From NCBI GenBank assembly GCA_036429605.1, contig JAVFKD010000002.1, positions 2,046,001-2,110,000 on the forward strand: a stretch of 64,000 nucleotides of DNA, in the 5' to 3' direction. Shown here piece after piece: positions 24,703 to 34,739 of the stretch. A program made the position numbers and the translations under genes. A model generated the notes under the pieces. That model had not been told where the DNA came from, did not search any database, and worked only from the letters and a program-made list of their open reading frames with translations. The stretch comes from Cladobotryum mycophilum (Eukaryota; Ascomycota; Sordariomycetes; Hypocreales; Hypocreaceae). Position 1 is the first letter of the stretch. Each line of letters opens with the position of its first letter.

Positions 24703-25516
24703 TTAAGCATTCTTGACGACGCCGACCTTGGCAGCACGCAGGACTCGGCCGTTAAGCTTGAATCCCTTTTGCTGAACGAAGAAGACAGTGTTGTCCTCCT
24801 TGCCAGGTTGGGGGGCCATGAACGTGGCTTCATGCTCGTTGGGGTTGAACTTGTCGCCCTCGGGACTCAATCGCTCGAGGCCGTGCTTTGCAAGGGTTTG
24901 CATGAGGATATCCTCGGTCATCTTGAGGCCCTCGTAAAGGTTGGCGAGGTCCTGAAGGTGCTCAGTCTTCTCCTCGACGTTGAGCTTCTCAGCGGGGACG
25001 GTGGATAGGGCACGGTCGAGGTTGTCGACGCTGTCAACCAGGTCCTTGGCAAACTTCTGGATCGCAAAATCGCGGGCAGTCTTGACCTCACGAGCTGTGC
25101 GGTCTTGCAGGTTGCGGAAGTCGGCCACTGTTCGAAGGCATTTGTCCTGTAGGCGGGGGGTGGAGAGTTAGAACGTTGGGGCTTGACCAAGACATGCAAG
25201 AAATTTTGTATAAGAGGGTTTAAGTGCGCACCTTCCATTCACGAGCTTCTGTCTCCTTTGCTTCGAGGTTCTTCTTCAACTCGGCAATGGCATCTGAGTC
25301 GGTCTTGGTCTCGTCCTTCTTCTCCGTCTTTTCTGTGGCGGCCGATTCCTCCTTGGTCTCCTTGGCGTCGCTGTACCATCGCGATACGACAGGTTGGAAA
25401 GCTCTTAAAGAAGGTGCCGCATTCTGGAATTGGGGTCGTAGAAGAGCGCTGTTGGCAGCTAATCTGGGCGTGGAGCGCAGGGCTCTGGAGGAGGTAGAGA
25501 GGGCCTGGCGGAACAT
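24703..25516 (-). CDS. MGE1: Mitochondrial GrpE nucleotide exchange factor Mge1
   Basis: Two exons (25516-25232 and 25146-24703, intron 85 bp) encode 242 residues. The first 45 or so residues, rich in Arg, Ser and Ala with no acidic residues, are a matrix-targeting presequence. A charged stretch (ETKEESAATEKTEKKDETK) and the long GrpE helix follow (IAELKKNLEAKETEAREWKD, then RTVADFRNLQDRTAREV). The C-terminal beta-wing is clear: GDKFNPNEHEATFMAPQPGKEDNTV and GFKLNGRVLRAAKVGVVK. Mge1 releases ADP from mitochondrial Hsp70 in the matrix during protein import and folding. Length and motifs match the family throughout. The gene is divergent from RPN6, with about 509 bp between the two start codons. 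Confidence 0.96.
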
Positions 25517-26025
25517 TGTGAAGAAGTAATCAACGGTACTAAAAGGATATGAGTGGAGTTTCTCAATTGAGTTGGTATAAGACGTTATATGCAAGCCGTT
25601 TGTAGAAGTATCGAGAAGTTTATAGTGGGAGCAACTTTTTTTCTGAAAATTGCCATGACCAGTATGACGCTCCGGCGGGCTCCGGTGGTGGGGTTCCGGC
25701 AAAGCACCTGGATAAATAATCACCCGGATCCGAATCTGGTGAGCCTTGGTGGGTTGAAAGGTACGTACTGGCTAGCCTTGGGCTTTAGTGGGCAGAACGT
25801 TGGTGGCAGGCTGCTCTGCTGGTCTACGTCGCGCTATGGCAACCTGGAGAGGGAACATTGGCTGGAGCTCGACATTGTTCCATCATCGAACGCAGTAACA
25901 AGCAACGCCAACAAGAGCACCACAACGATTCAATCACCTCTCGACTACGACGGCAAGCCATAACCGCTCACGTTTGCAGAATACAGCCACCTCATACTCT
26001 TCACCAACCAAGCACATCTTTCAGA
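25517..26025. promoter_or_regulatory. Shared divergent promoter of MGE1 and RPN6
   Basis: The only space between the two divergently transcribed start codons, so both promoters must lie in these 509 bp or overlap them. I could not identify a full consensus site. TGGTGGCAGG at 25801-25810 matches seven of nine bases of the yeast proteasome element GGTGGCAAA, which is too weak to call. Confidence 0.6.
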
Positions 26026-27441
26026 ATGGCAGCCGGCGATTCTAGCCGGGTTCAGGAAGCCCAGGAGCTTGCCAAGAGCGATCCCAGAAAGGCTGAAGCA
26101 ATCTACAAGGATATTATATCTCAAGCTCCTGCAGCTACCTCAGATGCCGCTACTCGCGAGTATGAGTCTGCGCTGCTAAGCTTGGGAGGACTCTACCGGG
26201 ATGAGAGGTTCGTCTTATAGTCGACAGACACATTGGGCCACCACCATCTGTCATAAAGACTGACACTTACTCTTCAACAGAAAGACACAGGAGCTCGTAA
26301 ACCTGGTGCGCGAGAGCCGCTCAGTATTCTCCTCCTTCGCAAAGTCCAAGTCATCAAAGCTGGGTATGCCTTCTTGACACCATTGCGCCGACACCTATTC
26401 CAGCCTTGAGAGACTAATAAATATCTTTACGTAGTCCGCCAACTCTTGGACCTGGTCAGAGAAATCCCCAACAGCATCGAGGTCGAAGTTGCCGTCACAA
26501 AAGACTGCATCGAATGGGCCACCTCCGAACGCCGCGCCTTCCAGCGCCAGGATCTCGAGGTCCGACTCGTCACTCTCTACATGACCAAGCAAACCTACTA
26601 CGAATCTCTCACCCTCATCAACGGCCTGCTGCGCGAGCTCAAGCGCTTGGATGACAAGCTCCGCCTGGTCGAGGTTCAGCTCCTCGAATCTAGAGTCTAC
26701 CACGCCCTCGGAAACATTGCCAAAGCCCGCGCTGCGTTGACGAGCGCACGAACAAGCGCTGCCAGTGTCTACACCCCGCCGTTGCTACAGGCCAACCTCG
26801 ATATGCAGAGTGGTATGCTTCACGCAGAGGACAAGGACTTCAACACTGCCTTTTCTTACTTCATTGAGGCATTGGATGGTTACCACAGCCAGGAGGAGGG
26901 TCCCAAGGCCCAGGCAGCGCTGCAGTATATGCTGCTTTGCAAGATTATGCTTAACTTGGTAGATGATGTCAACCAGCTCATGGCATCCAAGCAGGCCGTC
27001 AAGTACGCCGGCAAGAACCTCGAAGCCATGAAGGCCATTGCCCGCGCCCACTCGAACCGATCGCTGGAAGAGTACGAGCGTGCCCTGTCCGCCTACCGAT
27101 ATGAGCTCGGAAGCGACGCCTTTATCCGCAACCACCTCCGACGACTCTACGACGCCATGTTGGAGCAGAACCTCATCAAGGTCATTGAGCCATTCTCGCG
27201 CGTCGAAATTGATCACATTGCCAAGATGGTCGGCCTCGATACGCAGCAGGTCGAGCGAAAACTCTCCCAGATGATCCTCGACAAGGTCATCATTGGTGTT
27301 TTGGATCAGGGCGCGGGATGCCTCATCATTTACGACGAGACACAGCGGGACGAGTCCTACGATGCCGCCCTGTCAACAATTGAGAAGCTGAGCAACGTGG
27401 TGGATGTATTGTACACAAACCAGGCCTCTTTGCTGGAGTAG
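26026..27441 (+). CDS. RPN6: 26S proteasome regulatory particle lid subunit Rpn6 (PCI domain)
   Basis: Three exons (26026-26207, 26281-26363, 26435-27441) give 423 residues, the usual length. Intron 1 uses an unusual donor GTTCGT, forced by the frame (RDER|KTQELV). The N-terminal helical solenoid (AQELAKSDPRKAEAIYKDII; FAKSKSSKLVRQLLDLV; YYESLTLINGLLRELKRLDDK) is followed by the PCI region (IEPFSRVEIDHIAKMVGLDTQQVERKLSQMILDKVIIGVLDQG) and a final coiled helix ending LYTNQASLLE. Rpn6 is a scaffold of the lid that clamps lid, base and core particle together. It acts in cytosol and nucleus. The start codon is the first in frame after the leader and gives the family's usual N terminus. Confidence 0.96.
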
Positions 27442-27974
27442 ATTAGCCATTCAAAGGGGGTTAGCAAAGATAAACGGCTTAGAGACGGGCTCTTGTATTG
27501 TAATGTGTTCACGGTAGATTAGGCGTTCAAGAATGGACTCGTCCAAGTTGAGCATAGTTGACAGTGCAGTGTGTGCATTTATCCAAAAAAGAAAATTTTG
27601 AAGAATATGAATGTTTTTTTTTGCCCTTCGTAAAGCTAGGGTATATATATATAAATATCTTCGTTACGACATGACCTGGTCGTCTCTTCTCGTAATACTA
27701 AAAAAGAGCATATACAAACGTACGCTATACACAATATACCAGTTCTAACATCCTGAAAAAAAAACCAAGGAAAAAAACCAGAATGAATTCAAACGCTGTC
27801 CGTGGTATCTTCTTTTCGATGATGAGTAAACAAACACAAACAACCACCCAACGCCGTTCATGCTTGAGAGTTTCCTGAAACCACAAAAATATCTTGTCTT
27901 GTCCCATGCTTTCCCCCTTCCCCCGTCCTCGTAACCCAAAGGATTAAAAGATGGATAAAAAAATAGAGAGTTAC
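27442..27974. other. Convergent 3' region
   Basis: A/T-rich sequence between the converging ends of RPN6 and the AT-hook gene. It includes a short TA repeat near 27641-27655. It presumably contains both 3' UTRs; nothing else is visible. Confidence 0.5.
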
Positions 27975-30900
27975 TTAATGAAATACAACTCGCTGGGCCT
28001 TTTTGGCCATGCGACGCTGTCGTCTCTCTTCTCCTAGAATGAGAGCGAATAGTCGTTTGGCTAGGACGGCTTCGTCCCAGCCGCCAACTTCGGCTTTAAA
28101 GGCATCTACGCAGTCGAGATGCCAGCGTTCTAGTGTTAATGCCTTGCCTTGGCTCTTGACCGTTTTGCCGAGGAGCTTCTCGGCGGTTTTCTCGTGCCGC
28201 TGTGTGAACGACTTCTTCTTCCGGAACTGCATGAGCGAATCCAGCAGCAGCCAATGTTTGCGCGTCCAAGTTGTTTGAGAGAGTCGTTCTGGCTGTGGGG
28301 GCTCAGTATCCGAAGGCTTTGGAGCTTCGGGTATGGTGGTATCTTCCGTCTCCTGGCTTCTGGTATTAACCTGTGAGCTGGTATCTATCTGCGAAACTGC
28401 CGGTGCTGGGGGATCAACAGGGGCGAGTGGTTCGTGAGAAATAGTAGAGTTTGCTTGGCGCCGCTGCTCACGAGCTACGGCCTGGTCCAGGGGCGAGAGG
28501 ACGCTGCTTGTAAATTCAACCACACGGCCTGGAGTACGAGGTTTTAGTGGAGATCGCAAACTTGATTTGATGGGCGAAGCGTTTTTTGCAGGTAGCGGTC
28601 TTAGCACATGGCGGGGAACATCTGGCGAAGCTTCGCTTGCATTGGATGTCTCCTGCTGCCACCGGTGAATATCTTCGTGGGACAGCTGCATTCTGGGAGG
28701 AGTGACTGTAGCGGCAGTGCGTGCAGAAGAAGGGAAGAAAAACGCCTGATTAGTTTGTTTCGGCTGTGGTGTGAAGTTCTGCTTCTGAGCAATAATCGAC
28801 GGCTCATCCTGCTCAGGAGTAGACCGTTCAACCACCTGCTGCTTCTTTGTTTCTGCCCCTTTTGACTGAACGGGGGAGAAAAGATCCGTACGGTGACTGT
28901 GGCGCGAAGCAAAGGTCTTTGGAGGGACCTGAGGGAACATTGAGCTGGTTGGTATGCCTGAAGCTGCCTGCTGCCTAGGCTCGAGTCTCTTGGGCTTTAG
29001 CTCGGGGGCTTTAGGCTTGGACGTTGGAAAAAGCTTTTGAGCTAGCATGCCAGGAATAGCGGCAGGCGAAGAAAAGAAGTTTGACAAGTCAAAGCGACTT
29101 CCCTTGGCAGAGTCTGCCTCATTTTGGGGCTGCTTGTGGGAGATCATCGAGTAGTCCTCTACTTCATCCGCCACACCAGTCCTTGTGGTAGACTTGGTAG
29201 TCCTGTCATCTGTCGTTGATTGCTCGTCCGTCCTTTCAACATCCAAAGCACTCGCTCTCTGGCCATTCTTACTAGTCCAGGGCTTCGGGATCGCACTAGG
29301 TCTGGGTTCAGGTGCAGGAGCCCTGCTAATAATTGACTGCTCCTGGGGACTTCGCCGCGCCTCAAACTCCCAGATATCTGTTTCATCATCTGCTTGAGAC
29401 TCTTCCTCGGTTTCTTCACCAACACCATCAATTTGGCCGACTGCAATGGGTTGCCTGATGACTGGCTCCTTGACAGGAGGTTCTCTAACAATTGGTTCGC
29501 GAGTCACTGGCTTTCGAACTACAGGTTCTCGGACGACAGGTTCTCGGATGACGGGTTCTCTAACAACTGGCTCCCGGGTGACCGTCGGTTTGATAGATCT
29601 AGCAGCAGCTGATAACCGAGTAGCCTCACGTAAAGTGTTATCCCCTCTCAAACTGGGGCTGAGAGGGCCCTCATTTTCAACCCAACTCATAGTCTCATCA
29701 TCAGGTGGGGTAATGCGCATCGAGCTTCCTGCCGATTCTTGTGATGGCTGCCGATTGTCATCCCCCAGCTCTGCGATGCGATCATCTAAAGTTGGCTTGG
29801 AAGTAATTCCGTGAAATTCGTTTGCGCCAAAATCAGTGAGGCGACTGCTAGATTGAGTCTGATTCCTAGGAGCTGCTTGAGATTGTCCGAGGTTCAATGG
29901 TCGAGGCGGGCTTTTGCTCATCAGACGATTGCTATAGATATCCTTGGCTGCCTGCAAAGACTCCTTGCTCCCGGAACTCCTGAATGGGCTGCCCAGTTGC
30001 TTGTTGCGATCTCCGGGTGAAGGAGGATCCGAGGTGACACTCTGCAGAACCCGCCCAGCTTGTACAATTGAGGAAAGTCTGGGTCGCGAAGTCATCTCGT
30101 GCACTGCCTTCTGCACCACCGACTGAGGATCTTGAATGGGCGATGACATTTGATTGAGCGGGGTAACTTTGATAGGCTGCTCTGACACCTCATCATCCAC
30201 ATGTGGTTGCTCTGGAGATTCAGAAGTCTCATGCATATTTTCATCCACATTTTCGTCCACATCATGCTGATCCTCTTCTTGTTCATGCGGCGACTTTGAC
30301 CTTGAGATGGCTGGCTCAGCAGTGGCCGGCGCCAGATCTTGAGCTGCTTCTGTTGATGGTTGAGGATAAACAATTTCAGGCGTTGATAACCGTCTGAGGG
30401 TTGGGTATTGAACCTCATCGATAAATGGTGAAGAAGACCTCTCTTTCATGGCTTCCGTTTGTTCTGATTGTTGCTCCTCTTCGGTATCATGCTGCATCTC
30501 GTCCTCTGTAGCCTGTTCGTCATCGTCCTGTGCTCCATGATCTCCTTCTTCTTCTTCTTCTTCTTCTTCCTCTGCATCCGCCTCCTGCTCCTCCTCTATC
30601 TCATGATTCTGCTCTGGTTCTGGTTCTGGTTCTGGCTCTACTTCTGGTTCTAGTTCTTGCTGCGATTCTACCTCCGCATGCGCGTCCTCCATTTGGGCGT
30701 CTTGATCATTAAGCTGGGGTACTTTCTTTGATGGTGCTGGAGTCGCAGCTGCAAGAACATTTTGTGGAATCTCAGAAAACGAGTCCTCATACATATTCGA
30801 ATCTTCGTTATGAAGATTTGCGACAACTGCTTGTCTAGGATTTCGCGTGGGCGTGTCATGGTCATGTCGCATTGCCACAATCTCCACAGCCGAAAGGGAT

Positions 30901-32420
30901 GCCTTCTTCATGCTAGACCGCAAAACCTGGCGTCGCAATGGGGAAGATCCCATTTTTTTAGGTTTCCTTGACCACCACGTACTTGGACTTAGACGGGGCA
31001 CCATCCCAGCTTCTCGCTGCGCGGAGGGGGACAGCACCTCCGTGAATGATGTCTCCTGCATTATTGTAACATCACCAGCATCTGCAGATTCCGTGATATC
31101 CGAAGCGTCACTTTGAGCAACTTCCTGCCGAATAGTCTCCAACGTGTTATTGATGATTAGGTTTGTTTCGTCGCCAAGTTCCTCATCCTCCTCTGCCGGT
31201 CGCATCATTGAGCTATTTCCATGGAAGCTCCTACTACCGTGGAAGCTCGCTGCTAGCGATGGGATAGAGTCCATGAAAATCATGCTAAAATCTTCGCCTT
31301 GCGCGATAGTATCGTTGTTGAGGGGATCGCGCTCACTAAGAGGTTCGCTCACATCAGACTTGTCACTACCAGCTGGCGCGAGATAGCCATAATCGTCTCC
31401 TTGCACTGCGTGATCGTCAGATTCTGGAGGCGTTGGCTCGTAAGCTGGTCTGGACGGCGAACCTGTCAAGACGGATTTTGGTGCTTGGTTCGCAGCTCTG
31501 GGAGTAGGTTGGTCGTCCGTTGCAGCCATCCAAATGTCGGACTCTGCATTGGAGGGTGCAGGCGATCCTGCATCTGCTGCTGCTCGCCCAAATGATCTTT
31601 CTGAAGGGGCGTGTATCAAATCCACGTCGTTCTCGCTCATGAATGGCGCCTCCTGCATTGAGCCCCTGTTTGCCGCAGCTTCTTCCACCAACTCATCTCT
31701 TAGCATAGCCAATCGCCTTGTTCTTGCCGTCCCTGTTTTCTGAGCCGACGCGCCAAGTTCACCTGGGGATTCTGTGGGTCGATTCTTTGGCGGGCGCCCT
31801 CGTCTGGCAGACTTCGGTACAATGTCCAGCTCTATTGTGCCTTCGAACGGCGCGTCCACCGCGTCTCCTTCGCTCGGTCCCGCGTTTCGTCGTCGGCGAG
31901 GCGAGGCTTGTATCGGGGTACCTGCCCTTCTCTTCACGCCGGATTTAGGCATAGGAGTGCCATTGGGCTTTCGCGGTCGACCTCTCCGCCTCGGCGTCAA
32001 CAGGCTCTCTGCCTCCTCCGCCTCCTCGATCGAACCCCTCAACGGGATTGTTGTAGTCGTTGCCTGCTCTATGCGCCGCATTGTTGGTGATTGGCCAGGT
32101 GATCGGAACAACTTCCTCCTCGTTCCACCCGAATCCATGATTGTCGTGTCTTCTATGAATGTCGATTCCTCCGGTGATGTGTCGTCCCCTGCTTCCAGCT
32201 CGTATATGCGCCTCCTCGGCGACGTTTCAAACGACGCAAATCGTTGCGATCTCTGGCTACGCGTGACGCGACGTGTTGCAGATTCTATCACTAATGTTGG
32301 ATCATTGAGTGGATCAGGCGAGCTCATAAGATCCACGCTAGGCGTGGTCGGGTCCGCGATGCTATGCCAGCGGAGATTGAATGATTGGGGTAGGAAACCG
32401 GACTTCCTGCGCCGGGGCAT
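27975..32420 (-). CDS. Large AT-hook, mostly disordered nuclear protein
   Basis: A single exon of 1481 residues from the ATG at 32420. The frame stays open 91 codons further upstream, but that part reads like a UTR. Two AT-hooks are plain: RRRGRPRKPNG near residue 145 and RRGRPPKNRP near 207. They would bind the minor groove of A/T-rich DNA. The rest is low complexity: Ser/Pro-rich with many basic SPRRR motifs, an acidic Glu/Pro block encoded around 30540-30660, and a tandem array of REPVV-like pentapeptides (29450-29590). Only the last 110 residues look folded: TWTRKHWLLLDSLMQFRKKK, then LTLERWHLDCVDAFKAEVGGWDEAVLAKRLFALILGEERRQRR. Proteins of this kind are annotated in aspergilli as AT DNA-binding proteins. 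A chromatin role is inferred; the partner is unknown. Confidence 0.8.
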   Translation of the reverse strand: MPRRRKSGFLPQSFNLRWHSIADPTTPSVDLMSSPDPLNDPTLVIESATRRVTRSQRSQRFASFETSPRRRIYELEAGDDTSPEESTFIEDTTIMDSGGTRRKLFRSPGQSPTMRRIEQATTTTIPLRGSIEEAEEAESLLTPRRRGRPRKPNGTPMPKSGVKRRAGTPIQASPRRRRNAGPSEGDAVDAPFEGTIELDIVPKSARRGRPPKNRPTESPGELGASAQKTGTARTRRLAMLRDELVEEAAANRGSMQEAPFMSENDVDLIHAPSERSFGRAAADAGSPAPSNAESDIWMAATDDQPTPRAANQAPKSVLTGSPSRPAYEPTPPESDDHAVQGDDYGYLAPAGSDKSDVSEPLSERDPLNNDTIAQGEDFSMIFMDSIPSLAASFHGSRSFHGNSSMMRPAEEDEELGDETNLIINNTLETIRQEVAQSDASDITESADAGDVTIMQETSFTEVLSPSAQREAGMVPRLSPSTWWSRKPKKMGSSPLRRQVLRSSMKKASLSAVEIVAMRHDHDTPTRNPRQAVVANLHNEDSNMYEDSFSEIPQNVLAAATPAPSKKVPQLNDQDAQMEDAHAEVESQQELEPEVEPEPEPEPEQNHEIEEEQEADAEEEEEEEEEGDHGAQDDDEQATEDEMQHDTEEEQQSEQTEAMKERSSSPFIDEVQYPTLRRLSTPEIVYPQPSTEAAQDLAPATAEPAISRSKSPHEQEEDQHDVDENVDENMHETSESPEQPHVDDEVSEQPIKVTPLNQMSSPIQDPQSVVQKAVHEMTSRPRLSSIVQAGRVLQSVTSDPPSPGDRNKQLGSPFRSSGSKESLQAAKDIYSNRLMSKSPPRPLNLGQSQAAPRNQTQSSSRLTDFGANEFHGITSKPTLDDRIAELGDDNRQPSQESAGSSMRITPPDDETMSWVENEGPLSPSLRGDNTLREATRLSAAARSIKPTVTREPVVREPVIREPVVREPVVRKPVTREPIVREPPVKEPVIRQPIAVGQIDGVGEETEEESQADDETDIWEFEARRSPQEQSIISRAPAPEPRPSAIPKPWTSKNGQRASALDVERTDEQSTTDDRTTKSTTRTGVADEVEDYSMISHKQPQNEADSAKGSRFDLSNFFSSPAAIPGMLAQKLFPTSKPKAPELKPKRLEPRQQAASGIPTSSMFPQVPPKTFASRHSHRTDLFSPVQSKGAETKKQQVVERSTPEQDEPSIIAQKQNFTPQPKQTNQAFFFPSSARTAATVTPPRMQLSHEDIHRWQQETSNASEASPDVPRHVLRPLPAKNASPIKSSLRSPLKPRTPGRVVEFTSSVLSPLDQAVAREQRRQANSTISHEPLAPVDPPAPAVSQIDTSSQVNTRSQETEDTTIPEAPKPSDTEPPQPERLSQTTWTRKHWLLLDSLMQFRKKKSFTQRHEKTAEKLLGKTVKSQGKALTLERWHLDCVDAFKAEVGGWDEAVLAKRLFALILGEERRQRRMAKKAQRVVFH

Positions 32421-33269
32421 TTGCAGGTTATAAGATGGTAGTTCATATGGAATGCGAAAGCGAAAATGGCAAAAAGCGTTGTTGGTGGGATTATTTTTCT
32501 TGGTTGTGGTCGCGATTTGTACGAAGAACGCGCGCACTCGAATGTTTGGTAAGGTAGCTAAACGTCTACACGGTTTTGGTTTACTGCAGGGCCAGCCGCA
32601 AGCGTGATGGTTTTGGGGGTTTAACGGTTGGATTGTAGAAGATTGTTGCCACTTGGAGAGGAAAATGCATTTGTTTACCTCTCCTGTTCCCATAATAGGA
32701 CTAGCCTCCCAGGGGAAACTAGTTTATTTATTCCGCAACTTTGTTGTTCCGCTCCATTGGTTCCTTCGCATCGAGACACACGCAAGTACACGTTCAAGAT
32801 TACCTAATCTGCTATTGTTCCCAGATAGGCAAAGCGTGATTTTACTCTGTCTCCCCCATGAATTATCTCGGCAATGAACCCAGCGAAGGAGGATCCCCCA
32901 CGAAGTCACATGCGAGCCAGGCACTAATTAGGACTACAAGTAACCTTGCCTACAACGTACACGCTGTCGCACCCCAAGGAGCGCCCAACGCGGGTAAGGA
33001 CGGGATGCCCATGACTTCATTTCGGCGACGCTCTCCATGCGCTAAAGTGGGACAGGCATGCCCTTTCGGCTTCAACCACGGACTGGGACCTCGGCTTTTA
33101 AACCAACAGCGCCAGGCCAGGGGTGGCATCTGAGACGGGGATTGATTCAGTGCATCCATCCATCTTATTAGAAAGCTCCTGCAGCCCCCATGAGATTCTC
33201 GAATGCAATCTTCGATCTTCTCCTCCCCCGCGTCCTGTCAAACGTCAATTAAAACCGTACAAAGCAAAC
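32421..33269. promoter_or_regulatory. Divergent promoter region between the AT-hook gene and ANT1
   Basis: 849 bp between two divergent start codons, with no coding content that I can support. The segment 33050-33265 is G/C- then C/T-rich and lies directly before the carrier start codon. Confidence 0.5.
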
Positions 33270-34327
33270 ATGGCTGCCAAGACTCCCCTTCCCCAGAATG
33301 ATAATGTTGCCCATGCCTTGGCCGGTGCTGGAGGAGGCATCTTGTCCATGGTTCTGACGTATGCCCTTCTTCCCTCTGCCGCGCAAGAATGTTGTTGCAT
33401 CTCTTAACTTACACAAACATTTTGCTTTTAGCTACCCTCTCATTACCCTCTCCACCAGAGCCCAAGTCGAGTCCAAAAAGGCCGAAAGCAAGTTCATCGA
33501 CGCCGTCCAAAAGATCATTGCCCGCGAAGGCATCCCCGGCCTGTACGCCGGCATCCACTCCGCCCTCTTCGGCATCAGCGTCACCAATTTCGTCTACTAT
33601 TACTGGTACGAATGGACCCGAGGTTTCTTCGAGAAGGCCGCCGCCAAGGCTGGTCGCGCCAACAGAAAGCTCACCACGATTGAGTCCATGATCGCCGGCG
33701 CTATTGCTGGTTCCGCGACGGTCATCATCACCAACCCGATCTGGGTCATCAACACGCGCGTCACCACGCGACAGCAGCAGACCGATGTCGAAGCCGGCGC
33801 GGAAGGGAAGCCCAAGAGGGCTCCCTCTACACTGGGGACTCTCATGGCCCTTCTGCAAAACGAGGGACCCAAGGCCCTGTTCTCCGGTGTCATCCCGGCG
33901 CTGGTCCTGGTCATCAACCCCATTCTTCAATATACCCTCTTCGAGCAGATGAAGAACTACGTTGAGAAGAGGAGAAAGGTCACCCCTACGATCGCCTTCT
34001 TCCTCGGCGCTTTGGGCAAGCTGTTCGCCACATCCATCACCTATCCTTACATCACCGTTAAGAGCCAGATGCACGTCGCGGCGCACAGCGATAAGAAGGA
34101 GGGCATGACCGAGACCCTGAAGCGTGTTGTTAGGGAAGAGGGCTATGCTGGTCTTTACAAGGGTATATTTACAACTCGACGGCTTGAGTGAGAATCAAGA
34201 AACTGACATGAATTTAGGTATCGCACCCAAGGTCACCCAGAGTGTTCTGACAGCAGCCTTCCTCTTTGCTTTCAAGGACCTTCTCTACGAGCAGACTATT
34301 AAGCTCAGGCACCGAAAGCGCATCTAA
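33270..34327 (+). CDS. ANT1: Peroxisomal adenine nucleotide carrier Ant1/PMP47-like
   Basis: Three exons (33270-33358, 33432-34162, 34218-34327; introns 73 and 55 bp) give 309 residues, normal for the mitochondrial carrier superfamily. The three carrier repeats are visible. The first begins ALAGAGGGILSMVLTYPLITLSTRAQ, a variant signature typical of the PMP47/Ant1 branch. The second carries MIAGAIAGSATVIITNPIWVINTR, and the third FLGALGKLFATSITYPYITVKSQ. Each has the partner Gly motif (GIPGLYAGI, GPKALFSGV, GYAGLYKGI). Ant1 exchanges ATP for AMP across the peroxisomal membrane and supports fatty-acid activation and beta-oxidation. The peroxisomal assignment rests on resemblance of the first repeat to PMP47. 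Confidence 0.92.
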
Positions 34328-34739
34328 ATCGCCATAGAAGCGCTAACCATAGAGTCGAGGCAAAAATTGTCGACACACCTTCCTACGGCAATCTGGCTTT
34401 GCGACAGCGAGTTGGACTTTTAAACATGTGATAGACAGGGGGCGGAGAGTATGGAGTACCACGGTCATGGGTGGGGCAAGTGTATGATATCCCTCCGGTA
34501 CTGGATTTTTTTGTTTTGTTAAAAGCTTCGGTAAGAACGGCGAATATCTTTGCGGAAGAGATTTCTACATGTACGTCACGATTGGATACCACAGAAGAAG
34601 AAACGTATGGAATACATACGCAGTATCATAAAGAATAGAAGAGAACACACACGCGCGCGAGCACACACACACACACATACACAGTCCAAACATGCTTTTA
34701 TAAGACCTCGGCTATTTAGTTGAGAAGAACAATATCCAC
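34328..34739. other. Convergent 3' region with CA/CG repeat
   Basis: The space between the converging ends of ANT1 and MAK10. A CA repeat interrupted by CGCG lies at about 34646-34682. No gene seen. Confidence 0.5.

Noticed and set aside
24424..25008. Plus-strand frame of 194 codons over MGE1
   Set aside because: Shadow of GrpE; its first part is T-rich 3' UTR.
25801..25810. Proteasome control element (GGTGGCAAA) upstream of RPN6
   Set aside because: Only seven of nine bases match (GGTGGCAGG), and one weak match in 500 bp is expected by chance.
32421..32693. Upstream extension of the AT-hook protein by 91 codons
   Set aside because: The residues are typical of translated UTR. The ATG at 32420 starts a basic, family-like N terminus.
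33409..34086. Minus-strand frame of 225 codons over ANT1
   Set aside because: Shadow of the carrier gene, whose three repeats are clear on the plus strand.
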